A stretch of 64,000 bases of DNA, from the NCBI GenBank assembly GCA_030562195.1, contig CM060199.1, positions 25,564,338-25,628,337 of the forward strand. The letters are read 5' to 3'. A program made the position numbers and the translations under genes. The stretch comes from Nipponacmea schrenckii. Taxonomy: Eukaryota; Mollusca; Gastropoda; Lottiidae. The notes under the pieces were generated by a model. That model had not been told where the DNA came from. It saw nothing but the letters and a program-made list of their open reading frames with translations, and did no database searches. Shown here one piece after another: positions 1 to 8,310 of the stretch. Position 1 is the stretch's first letter. The number at the start of each line of letters is the position of its first letter.

Positions 1-2
1 AA

Positions 3-2758
3 GGCAAAGTTTCCGGTACACCCAAAAAACTTCACCTTTACCATCAAGACCATCATAAAGACGTCATTACATCTATGCCTGCCTTTTTAGAGAGGAATTA
101 TTATTGCGACTTGTGTGGAAAAGGGTACAATAATATCGAGACGCATCCATGTACAAGTATGTGCAGTGCTTGTCGACGCCAAGGAAAAGATTGTTCCACT
201 GATACACCTCGATCCTGTTTAGAATGTCATCGCACCTTTTTCAGTGAAGAATGTAATAAAGCCCACAAAACTGGAGTCACCCCAAACGCCATCATCGCCT
301 GTAACACATGTGGCAAGGAATGGGACACAAGAAAACGAGGCAGACTATTAAAAGAACATATCTGTGGAGAATATCAGTGTAAGGTATGTCGGAAATGGCA
401 CGTTACAGGCGATAAATGGTGTTACATATAGACCATAGACATCGACAAAACACAAGTGGAAAAAAACCAAACCAAAGATGTGACGAGGTTTGTCTTTTAC
501 GATTTCGAGTGCCACCAAAATACGGGGAACACATACCTAATTTATGTGTGTTGCAATTGTGCTGCCATTTCTGTATCGTTGCATCCACTCCATGTCAACA
601 TTGCGATTCAACTTGGAACCACCAAAAGGAAATCATCTTCTAAGGACCCAACACTTTGGATGAAGTTGCCAAGTTTTTTGTTCACTTATCAGCCAAGAAA
701 GTTTCACCTGGAGGTTGTGTCACTACCAAAAGTCAAAACATCGTTGCTGTGGCACATAATTTCCGAGGATACGATGGTATGATCATCTTACAAGGCTTAC
801 ACAAACATGCCATGGATGCACCCAAAGTCATATTGAATGGTGGAAAAGTCATGACCATTCAACTGGGATGTGTGAAATTTGTGGACTCTTTAAACTTTTT
901 AGCTATGCCACTTAAATATTTACCCAAGACATTCGGGTTAACTGAACTTAAAAAAGGCTACTTTCCCCATTTTTTCAACAGACCCGAGAACGCACAATAT
1001 GTTGGAGATTACCCACCAGTTACCGATTATGATCCAGACGGAATGAGTGTTGGAGAAAAAGTTTTATACCTGGTACAAAGAACAACAAACCAAGTGATGT
1101 CGGAGTGATGTCGATATTTTGAGGAAGTGTTGTGGAGCATTCAGAACCATCTTCATGTCAGAAACCGGAATAGATCCATTTTTAGATAGTTTGACGCTGG
1201 CCAGTGCATGTAATAAAGTTTTCCGAGCACATTACATGAAACCCGACACCATAGTCATCATACCCAGAGCATTGATGGAAGCCCCAACACCTGGAGAAGA
1301 TTGGAAAAAGTTTCAACCGAGACAACAAAGCTACAAGGTTTTACGCTGGTTAGAATGGAAACAGCATCAAAAACCATCGAGGCTCTCAGCCAGAAGCAAC
1401 CGACACCCAATATCAGACATGCTAGAAACGGTGGAGAAGTGAAGGTGGGCCCATTCAGCTTAGATGGATATGATCTCAACGATAAGACTGCACATGAATT
1501 CCATGTAAGTTTGGTTATTTGTTTTGATACTTATTATTTCTAATACAAAACAAATATTTCTAATACAACAATTATTTTTGATACACGTGACAAAAATCTT
1601 TTGAATTTTTTGAGTTATTTAGAATTAACATCATCATCCCTATGATCCTTCAAGAACCATGAGAGACTTACATCACCACACCATGGACCGATTGGAGAAA
1701 TTGAAAACCTATGGGTTGGATAAAATAGAAGTCATGTGGGAATGTGAGTTTGATCGACAACGACAACAAAATAAGGAAATGGATGAATTCATCACTGGTT
1801 TGGAATTGAGAGGATGGCCGTGCCCTGATCCATTAATGCCCAGAGACGCATTCTTTGGTGGACGGACAAATGCCATACAACTGACGGCGGAACCCCAACA
1901 AGAAGGCGAAGAACTCCACTACGTCGATGTAGTATCACTTTATCCCTACGTCTGTAAATATGGTACCTTTCCCATCCAAGAACCTGATATCATCACACAG
2001 CCTGAACTCAGTCGCTGGCACGAATATGAAGGATTGATTCAATGTCGAGTTCTTCCGCCCAAAAACCTCTACCATCCAGTCTTACCATTCAGAAATGGAA
2101 AACTAACTTTTCCCCTTTGCCGGACGTGTGTACAAGATCACATGTAACAAGATGATGTTGCCGTGCATCAAAAATGTCATCACAGTGAAAAAGAAAGAGC
2201 TTGGGTCGGCACGTTTGTGACTTTAGAATTGAATTGGAGATGGGTTACAAAATTCTGAAAATTTACGAAGTCTGGCACTGGAATCAATGGAGCCAGTATG
2301 ATCCCGAAACCAAGACTGGTGGATTATTCACTGATTATATCAACCGTTACTTGAAGATGAAGATGGAGAGCAGTGGATATCCAGACAACTGCCACACAGA
2401 TTAAGAGAAACAACATTTTATCAAAGAAGTTTACAGAAAAGAAGGAATATTGTTGGATCCTGACCAAATTAAACCGAATAAAGGCAAACGCGCCTTTAGT
2501 AAAGCTATTTTGAATACGCTCTGGGGAAAATTTGGACAAAGAGATAATTTTAGTCAGACTGAATACATCACAGATCCTTCAGAATATTTTCAATTGATGA
2601 ATGACACCACCGAAAATTATGGACTCGTCCGGAACAAAAACTGTATAAAGATGTTTACACCAAACGAATGGTTCATTTCAACTCAAGAGGAGAACCTGAC
2701 AACACCTTACCCTATGGATATACTGAAATCTAAAATTAGACAGGTGGTTGAAATTTAG
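3..2758 (+). pseudogene. Protein-primed family-B DNA polymerase (Polinton PolB), broken and C-terminally deleted
   Basis: This is the replicative polymerase of the element. The frame is open from base 3, so the N-terminus lies outside. A cysteine-rich segment (about 105-410) is followed by exonuclease motif I FYDFE (about 495-509), motif II HNFRGYD (about 755-775), polymerase motif A DVVSLYP (1926-1946) and a motif B region KRAFSKAILNTLWGKF (about 2486-2533). Open pieces lie at 3-431, 456-650, 656-1108, 1119-1250, 1301-1504, 1659-2147, 2201-2404 and 2450-2758, in changing frames. Between 1505 and 1628 an AT-rich stretch replaces the short conserved segment expected there. Downstream of motif B I see no motif C (DTDS) and no thumb, so about the last quarter of the protein is missing. 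The gene cannot encode an active polymerase as it stands. Confidence 0.9.
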
Positions 2759-3119
2759 AGTTGTCCATGACTTTTTACCCAGAATTCAAGAATATCAACA
2801 AACGAATTGTATCGGTTGTGAAACGGATCATCCCAGTCAAAAATATCACAGTTGTCTGCGCATTGGAATTTCATCGAGTGGGCGGAGCCACCCAGTCGAC
2901 GATTATTTGTTTTTGGCCCTAGAGGAAAAACCTAAGGACGAAGATATAGACGTTGTATTGGGAAGTTTGATTAAAGACCCAAGAAGCCACGTGCGATTGT
3001 GGGAGAAGGAAGACGATTGGTCCATCGACGTGGACAGGCAATTAAGAAAATATTGGAAAGAAGTACCCGGATTACGAATGATATTACCATCATGGAAACA
3101 AGAGACAGAGAATTGTTAA
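2748..3119 (+). pseudogene. Remnant of a Polinton-associated protein with CxxC and HPSQxxHxC motif
   Basis: An open frame of 123 codons overlaps the broken end of the polymerase. Near its start it has the pattern CIGCETDHPSQKYHSC, a possible zinc-binding CxxC/HxxC unit. I have the impression that similar short proteins occur in other animal Polintons, but I cannot name a function. The following residues are acidic with a few tryptophans and show no catalytic motif I know. The nominal ATG overlaps the polymerase stop, so this may be a separate gene whose own start was lost in the deletion that removed polymerase motif C. A second frame (2999-3331) over the same DNA is probably a shadow. Confidence 0.4.
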
Positions 3120-3290
3120 GAGACGTTTTATCAGCTAGCCTTGGACGAATATTTTTCAACGAGAGATTTGAGAGGGTTGCACATTTCCTTTACAGCCATG
3201 GTGGAGCAAACCAAAACCATAAAGTCCAGAAGCATGTGTGTCATTATTTAGTGTATATACTGTATATAAAATGTTATAAACTGTTTGAAA

Positions 3291-3430
3291 CCAATGAAAA
3301 TATCAGCAACAAACCACGTGACTTGTCTTGACCAATGAAGACATGAGCCATCTACGTGATCTGTTTCAACCAATGATAACATCAACCAACCACGTGATCA
3401 TACCACGTGACCTGCCAGAGGGTATACATG
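3291..3430 (+). promoter_or_regulatory. Tandem CCAAT / E-box module upstream of the zinc-knuckle gene
   Basis: CCAATGA occurs at 3291, 3332 and 3370, and ACGTG at 3316, 3355 and 3392, so a unit of about 39 bp is repeated three times. A further CACGTG lies at 3404-3409. Full CACGTG palindromes are at 3315-3320, 3391-3396 and 3404-3409. A weak TATA-like GGTATACAT (3421-3429) lies about 60 bp before the ATG at 3487. CCAAT plus CACGTG is a common RNA polymerase II promoter pair, so I read this as an enhancer/promoter. The same three elements recur at 11496-11550. Confidence 0.55.
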
Positions 3431-3486
3431 CCGAATCACAGCTTCTTTTCATTACTCTCATCATAACACTTGGAGGAGTTCGACTG

Positions 3487-4322
3487 ATGAATCAAAAAAG
3501 AAGCTATGGAGAATGTTATCATTGTGGAGACAAGGGACATTGGTTGCCAGAGTGCCCCTTACGGACAGGAGAAAAAAAAACAAGCCAAGAAAACACAAGA
3601 CAGAGACATGTGTTACAACTGCAACGAAAGAGGACATTGGGCCAGTGATTGTTCTCAACCCAAACGAAAACAGCCCAGGCAAGGAAAATGTTTCTCATGC
3701 AAAAGAGATGGACACTGGCAAAACGAATGTCCCGAAAAGGAAAGCAGCAGTAAAACGAAAGGAGAAAAACCGAAGAAGCTGAAGTTATCAAAAGTGCCAC
3801 AACTGAAGATAACCTCAACAAACATTCCACTGAAGAAAACCACCGATGTCTCAACTGTCACCAGCTCGGACATGGATTGTTTCATTCATTGTGGACAGCC
3901 CATTGAAAACAGAGTCACCTTCGACGACGTTACCAATGCCTTGTTCAACAAGCGAGGTTCCTTGTACAATGCCAGAAAACAACGCTATTGGTACTTGTGT
4001 GGAGAAGCTGCCGAATATTTTCGAAGATACCAAAGCTCCAAGTATTGAACCCACTGAACCAATCATCACTGATGATTTGGCCAGAGCTGTTATCATCCCT
4101 CTAGGTCCCCGTGGATTTAGAAACGTGTACGCTTTACCTAGAGCCCCGTGGAAAAGTGAAGCCTGGACCTTAGTAATGATGACTCTAGGCGATTTACAAG
4201 ATTGGATGCAGGATGATGCCTTTCAGATGATGTGTGGAAACATGTATTGGGTTCCAAAAAGTCTACGTTATTGCGAATGGACTTATAACCAAATTATGAA
4301 GATGGAACAAGAGGCTGAATAG
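3487..4322 (+). pseudogene. CCHC zinc-knuckle protein of the Polinton, frameshifted
   Basis: The first ATG after the regulatory block (3487) opens a frame with a classic CCHC knuckle, CYHCGDKGHWLPEC. After a frameshift near 3570 the next frame (3506-4048) carries two more, CYNCNERGHWASDC and CFSCKRDGHWQNEC, spaced by lysine-rich linkers. A fourth, imperfect C-x2-C-x4-H is visible near 3848 in a third frame. A second frameshift near 4040 leads to a C-terminal segment (to 4322) rich in tryptophan and proline that I do not recognise. CCHC knuckles bind single-stranded nucleic acid in retroviral Gag and CNBP-type proteins, so a role in genome packaging or nucleic-acid chaperoning is plausible. 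Whether the C-terminal segment belongs to the same protein is uncertain. Confidence 0.7.
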
Positions 4323-4508
4323 TTTGCTGTGTTTGTTTTTTTCTTGTTACTTTGTAAAAAAGTTTACCTGTTTGAAGATTTTTTTCTTAAAATCCCTTTT
4401 TAAAATGTAAATACGTTTGTTGTGTTAAATTAATGTAAAACTTTGAAATGTTATATAAAATTTGTTCAATCAAACATTGGTTTTTTCTTTGGAGGGTCTC
4501 TGTAGCAA
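4323..4508. other. Intergenic AT-rich spacer before the ATPase promoter
   Basis: About 185 bp of T-rich sequence between the zinc-knuckle stop and the TATA box. It contains no coding signal. Confidence 0.6.
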
Positions 4509-4517
4509 TATAAAAGG
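4509..4517 (+). promoter_or_regulatory. TATA box of the ATPase gene
   Basis: TATAAAAGG lies 37 bp before the ATPase ATG at 4546. Near-identical boxes at similar distances precede five or more other genes of this element, which supports a real promoter. Confidence 0.7.
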
Positions 4518-4545
4518 AGAGGCTTTTGCAAACAAAGTCAGAATC

Positions 4546-5163
4546 ATGGAATTCGACACAGCACTCCGACATCCTTTCACCATGCTTGTATCGGGCCCCA
4601 CAGCCGTTGGCAAGACTGTCTTTGTGCAAAAATTGTTAGAGGTCAACATGTTTGACCCCACACCCGAACGCATCGCGTGGGCCTATGGCGAATGGCAAAA
4701 GTCCTACGAGTCCTTTCCTTACACTTATGTCCACGGTTTGGCTAGCATTGATGATGTCAATTAGAAAGTGTCTGGTCCTCAAATTTTTGTGGTGGATGAT
4801 TTGATGGGAGAAGATACGGCAACTCTTGAACAATGGTTTACGAAAAAAAGCCATCACCGAAACACAAGTATCATTTACATAGTGCAAAATTTGTTTGATA
4901 AAAATCAACGTACAATTAGTCTCAACGCCCATCATTTGGTTTTGTTCAAAAAACCCAGGGATGCCTCAAAGTTGGGAGTGTTGGCCAGGCAAATGTATCC
5001 AGGACATTCACAATTTAAGCAAGAAGCCTACACGGATGCCACTTTAACACCCAGAAGTTATTTGCTAGTGGATCTGAAACCGGACACGGCCGAAGAGATG
5101 AGATTGCGAACACGAATTTTTCCTTCTGAATCCCCAGGCTACGCCTATCTCCGAAAAGAATAA
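4546..5163 (+). pseudogene. FtsK/A32-type genome-packaging ATPase, single in-frame stop
   Basis: This family pumps DNA into preformed capsids. Walker A SGPTAVGKT is at about 4594-4617. The hydrophobic strand plus acidic pair of Walker B, IFVVDDLM, is at about 4783-4806. A downstream QNLFDKN segment fits the sensor region of A32-like ATPases. Both halves are in one frame and are separated only by a TAG at 4762-4764, so a single substitution, or possibly readthrough, stands between this and an intact reading frame. The start at 4546 was chosen because it follows the TATA box by 37 bp; an upstream in-frame start at 4462 would place the box inside the gene. The stop TAA (5161-5163) lies inside the next TATA-like box. 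Confidence 0.9.
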
Positions 5164-5168
5164 AAAGG
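5159..5168 (+). promoter_or_regulatory. TATA-like box overlapping the ATPase stop codon
   Basis: AATAAAAAGG begins 39 bp before the ATG at 5198. Its TAA is the ATPase stop codon. It is the weakest member of the series. Confidence 0.5.
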
Positions 5169-5197
5169 ATCAACAAGTTTGTGATGAATCATTCACG

Positions 5198-6008
5198 ATG
5201 GCACGCACCAAGAACACCAAAAGACTTCAGCAACCAGCTCCAGGTTCCACTTGGTTGCCCAGAGCAAGGTTTACTCCTTTGACACCATTGGCTCCCGACC
5301 TAAGAGATCCAACAGCTCGGGTACCTACACACCCTACCATTCCAGGAGCCCGACGCAGAATCATTTCACCCACGCCACCAAGACCAATATCGCCTTTACC
5401 ACCCACTCCAGCCAGATTGTTTGCTACGCTGGCCCCAGACACCCCCAATGCCAACACCAACACCATCCAGACAGCACACCACTTCGAAGTTTGAAAAAAA
5501 AACTCGTCAGACGAAACAACTTCCAAAGAGGAAAATTACACCACCTCCCAAGAAGAAAAAGGCAGCACCAACAACAACAACACCAATCAGACAGCCAGTC
5601 GATCCCCTGGCTCGCGGTCGACAAAATAAAGAAATGAAGGAAATGACTGATTTCATCAAACGATTGAAACGTCTGAATCCTGAAATGATTTACACTGAAT
5701 TATTGATAAATGTTGGTACTGCCCGCATTGGTTTGTTACAATGGTTTAAACTCGCAGCCAATCATCTCTTGAACGGAAACATTCAACCTCTACACGCTCA
5801 ACATGCTAAATGGGTGGCCAGGAATAAAGAAATTTTGAAACAATGGACACAAAATATCGGACCTAAAGAAAAATTAGCATTGGTCATGAAACCCGGGGGT
5901 CAAGGATTTTTCGGTGGAGTGTTGATACGCATTTTGATACGATGGAAAGAAAGACTTGAACAAGAGAAAAAGAAAAAAGAGAAGAGAGCCAAGAAGAGAA
6001 AAGTATAA
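5198..6008 (+). pseudogene. Basic, proline-rich putative core protein, one frameshift
   Basis: The frame starts with a basic segment (MARTKNTKR) and a long proline/threonine-rich stretch, then shifts frame between about 5420 and 5494. The second part (to 6008) has lysine clusters, a helical segment around 5650-5880, a glycine-phenylalanine motif GGQGFFGG near 5895-5918 and a very basic tail. The second half shares its layout with the next two proteins: a helix ending near LLNGNI, a basic middle, then a glycine/phenylalanine hydrophobic segment. I infer a condensing or capsid-internal protein comparable in role to adenovirus core proteins; this is not proven by sequence. Its stop is inside the next TATA box. 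Confidence 0.6.
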
Positions 6009-6013
6009 AAAGG
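6004..6013 (+). promoter_or_regulatory. TATA box containing the upstream stop codon
   Basis: TATAAAAAGG lies 44 bp before the ATG at 6048. The TAA at 6006-6008 ends the preceding basic protein. Confidence 0.7.
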
Positions 6014-6047
6014 TTGTCCCAAACATATATTATTATCATTTGACAAA

Positions 6048-6299
6048 ATGGCACGTCGTAGCATCAAGTGTTTTTCTAACCAATGTAAGGCGATTTTGAA
6101 GCGTCAAATTCGATTAACACCACAACAACGCCGCCTGCTGACTCCCCATAAAAGAGCTTTGCGAACATTAGCCAACCCTCGAACAGCTGATCGATCCAAA
6201 AGAAAATTATTGAACAAAAAGGGTGGTTTTCTAGGTGCCTTGTTGGTCTATTTAGCCTCTAGTGTCATTGGACCTATCATCGGAGCCGTTCGACGGTGA
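6048..6299 (+). CDS. Short basic protein with hydrophobic C-terminus, intact
   Basis: Eighty-three residues, intact. The N-terminal half is strongly basic (MARRSIKCF, then repeated Arg/Lys). It continues through a helix with TPQQRRLLTPHKRAL to KLLNKKGGFLGALL and a hydrophobic stretch ending in Arg-Arg. Short proteins of this form recur in animal Polintons and recall the adenovirus pX/mu class of DNA-binding peptides, but I see only composition and layout, not a diagnostic motif. It resembles its two neighbours in order of segments, suggesting tandem duplication. The start is supported by the upstream TATA box. Confidence 0.65.
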   Translation: MARRSIKCFSNQCKAILKRQIRLTPQQRRLLTPHKRALRTLANPRTADRSKRKLLNKKGGFLGALLVYLASSVIGPIIGAVRR

Positions 6300-6304
6300 A
6301 AGGG

Positions 6305-6314
6305 TATATAAAGG
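6305..6314 (+). promoter_or_regulatory. TATA box
   Basis: TATATAAAGG lies 5 bp after the previous stop and 36 bp before the ATG at 6341. This spacing favours 6341 over an in-frame ATG at 6296 as the start of the next gene. Confidence 0.7.
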
Positions 6315-6340
6315 ACAAACCTAGGACCCTAGTCTCAGTC

Positions 6341-6640
6341 ATGAAGCCTCAACAGACCTTGGACGATTTCTTGAAAACCCCTCCCAGTTTGCGAAATCAT
6401 ATTTTGAACGATAAACAGGTCGTGGATTGTTTATGTGAATGTATTGGTAATTTGATACGGGGCGCCTTACCACTATCAGCTGCAGAAACAAAACGTTTAC
6501 GACCAAAGTCCACTTTACTTAGGCGCCTAGGAACACCCAAAACACCTTGGAAAACACGAAGAAGGTTACTTCAACAACACGGTAAAGGATTGTGGAAACC
6601 CGTCTTTCATCCTTTGCTCAATAAATTAAAACAACGATAA
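6341..6640 (+). CDS. Third short basic protein of the cluster, intact
   Basis: Ninety-nine residues from the promoter-supported ATG. It begins MKPQQTLDDFLKTPPS. A predicted helix with CLCECIGNLIRGALPLS follows, then an Arg/Lys-rich middle (TRRRLLQQHGKGLW) and a basic tail. The motif N-L-[IL]-x-G-x-[IL]-x-L, followed about 35 residues later by LL-x3-G-x-[FL], is shared in outline with the two proteins upstream. The function is unknown; a minor virion or DNA-binding role is the natural guess from position and charge. Confidence 0.65.
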   Translation: MKPQQTLDDFLKTPPSLRNHILNDKQVVDCLCECIGNLIRGALPLSAAETKRLRPKSTLLRRLGTPKTPWKTRRRLLQQHGKGLWKPVFHPLLNKLKQR

Positions 6641-6654
6641 AGTTTACACGAAAA

Positions 6655-7065
6655 ATGAGATTGGTCCCAACCGATGAAGCAGAGAAGATTGTAACGGTTA
6701 AACCTTACGAACCCGTGTACAATCGAAATCCCGTGAAAGAAGCCTTGGAAGAATTAAGTCATGAAATGCAACGTTTACTCCAGTCGGATGTTCCAGACTC
6801 GTCTAAAATGGATCAATATGGACAAATGTTGCAACGATATCGAGTACTTCAAAATAAAAGACACACACCAATCCTACCCGAGACAACAATTAACAAACCT
6901 GACGATGTCGCCCCCGTGGAAAAGCCGGATATTTTAATTCGGTATCAAAAACATACCAAGGGGGGCACGTCTGTTATTGCAGCATTTAGAAGAAAACACC
7001 CTACTCTTGGAACGACAAATACCGCAAGACAACCAATGCACCCCATGGTTGGCAAGCCGTCATGA
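6655..7065 (+). CDS. Polinton protein of unknown function, 136 aa
   Basis: It starts 14 bp after the preceding stop and has no TATA box of its own. The N-terminal half is a charged helical region (EALEELSHEMQRLLQ, then MDQYGQMLQRYRVLQ), likely coiled. The C-terminal half is basic and of low complexity. A similar helical Glu/Gln-rich protein sits next to the integrase in other animal Polintons as far as I recall; no activity is known to me. The stop TGA (7063-7065) overlaps the ATG of a following 59-codon frame as ATGA. The two frames could therefore be two coupled genes or one gene split by a frameshift. Confidence 0.6.
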   Translation: MRLVPTDEAEKIVTVKPYEPVYNRNPVKEALEELSHEMQRLLQSDVPDSSKMDQYGQMLQRYRVLQNKRHTPILPETTINKPDDVAPVEKPDILIRYQKHTKGGTSVIAAFRRKHPTLGTTNTARQPMHPMVGKPS

Positions 7066-7241
7066 GAAGTTTGAAAGAATCAAACATACCTCGAGAAGCT
7101 ATTGGAAACGATCATCGATGGGAATTGTTTTCGACACCTCAAACACAACCGTCTACCTCCTCTTTTGAAACGCCCAAGAAACGTACAAGTAAGAAGCAAC
7201 AGAGGAAAGAAAGAAAATGGCTATCTTTTGACAGCCTATAA
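7062..7241 (+). CDS. 59-aa Ser/Thr/Lys-rich ORF overlapping by ATGA
   Basis: The ATG at 7062 overlaps the previous stop by one base pattern (ATGA). The frame has an acidic/aromatic start and a Ser/Thr/Pro middle. Its basic tail has KKRTSKKQQRKERK, which looks like a nuclear-localisation or nucleic-acid-binding segment. It ends with the TAA at 7239-7241 inside the TATA box of the integrase gene. That both ends fit gene-junction signals argues it is real. The alternative is the C-terminus of the 6655 protein after a frameshift. Confidence 0.45.
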   Translation: MRSLKESNIPREAIGNDHRWELFSTPQTQPSTSSFETPKKRTSKKQQRKERKWLSFDSL

Positions 7242-7244
7242 AAG
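7237..7244 (+). promoter_or_regulatory. TATA box of the integrase gene, containing the upstream stop
   Basis: TATAAAAG lies 35 bp before the ATG at 7272. The TAA at 7239-7241 terminates the preceding small ORF. Confidence 0.65.
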
Positions 7245-7271
7245 AAGATTGTACAGATCATACACAAATCA

Positions 7272-8045
7272 ATGATGAAGAAGCTAGCACAAGTCTATTA
7301 TGATCCGTGGCAAGCGGATTTGAGTAGTTTGGCTAAGAAAAACAATGGCTATCGTTTTTTGTTGTGTGTGATTGACGAGTTTTCGAAATACGCTTGGGTC
7401 GTACCCATCAAAGACAAGAAAGGCGACACGTTAGTTAAAGCGTTCCAAAAAAATTAAAGACAGAACACCATTAAGATTACAAACGGATAAAGGGACGGAA
7501 TTTTTAAAAAGAAAATTTCAAGCTTATCTCAAGAAGAAAAAAATTTGGTGGAAAGATTCCAACGTACTTTAAAACAGAGAATGTGGCGATATTTCACCTA
7601 CCAGAAAACTGAACGTTACATCGATGTTTTGGACCAATTGGTGCAAGGTTACAATGCAGCAACGCATCGTACTATTGGTATGGCCCCTAAGGATGTGACG
7701 GTTCAAAACGAATGGTTAGTAAGTCAACGATATAACGTCGACTGTGCGATTGGCACTGGACAAACAGAAAGCCTTCGATAAAGGTTATTGGTCCAACTGG
7801 ACATTGGAAACGTTTCAAGTCAAACCAAGTGTAGGATCTCGTTATAGATTGATTGATGGAAACGGTGAACCGTTGGAAGTATCGTTTTATCCCGAAGAAT
7901 TACAAGAAGTCAAGGAAGATAAAGACGAAGCTTACGTGATTGAAAAAATCATTGAACGACGAGGTAAAACATATTGGTTAAATGGAAAGGAAATCCTGCT
8001 AGCTTCAATTCCTGGATTCCTGAATCGACCGTAGAGTATAAATAG
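7272..8045 (+). pseudogene. Polinton integrase (rve/DDE) with chromodomain, broken
   Basis: Retroviral-type integrase that inserts the element. WQADLSSL (near 7312) supplies the first catalytic Asp. LQTDKGTEF (about 7477-7503, shifted frame) has the second Asp and VERFQRTLK (about 7544-7570) the Glu. Only about 22 residues separate the last two instead of the usual 35, so a piece is missing. The N-terminal zinc (HHCC) module is absent because YYDP runs straight into WQAD. A C-terminal region follows at 7744-7975. The chromodomain end (VKWKGNPASFNSW) is readable only after another frameshift near 7977, with its stop TAG (8043-8045) inside the next TATA box. Confidence 0.88.
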
Positions 8046-8046
8046 A
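8037..8046 (+). promoter_or_regulatory. TATA box containing the integrase stop
   Basis: TATAAATAGA lies 37 bp before an ATG at 8074. Its internal TAG (8043-8045) is the stop of the chromodomain frame. Confidence 0.65.
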
Positions 8047-8073
8047 AGTAACCAACTACAGTAGAGATACATC

Positions 8074-8310
8074 ATGAAAGACGAATCCACATCGACAACA
8101 TATAGAATATCCAGATCCTGGGCCTGTCTAGGACGTCGGGTGCCTCAGGCTGAAATTGTATTTTTCTGTCAAGTGATATTGGTTTAGATTGTGGCGGGTA
8201 TTGCCCTGTCCCAGTTGCCCTGAAACCCGAAGGACCTCAAACCACTTTGTGGACTGCTTTGTTATCCAGTAGTTTGGGTTATTTTCTGCCATCACCGCAA
8301 CTGAAGAAAA
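8074..8310 (+). pseudogene. Remnant of a small gene before the penton-like gene
   Basis: An ATG at 8074 follows the TATA box at the usual distance but its frame closes at 8187 after 37 codons. A second frame stays open from about 8173 through the penton start and contains GLDCGGYCPVPVALKPEG and a serine-leucine-rich stretch. The spacing suggests a short ORF of roughly 75 codons broken by frameshifts. I do not recognise the product. Confidence 0.35.

Noticed and set aside
1505..1622. GTAAGT...TTTAG as a spliced intron in PolB
   Set aside because: The donor is perfect, but joining to the only nearby AG gives an immediate in-frame stop and does not restore the missing conserved segment.
6296..6340. 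Start of the third basic protein at ATG 6296
   Set aside because: It would put the TATA box inside the coding region; ATG 6341 has the standard 36-bp spacing.
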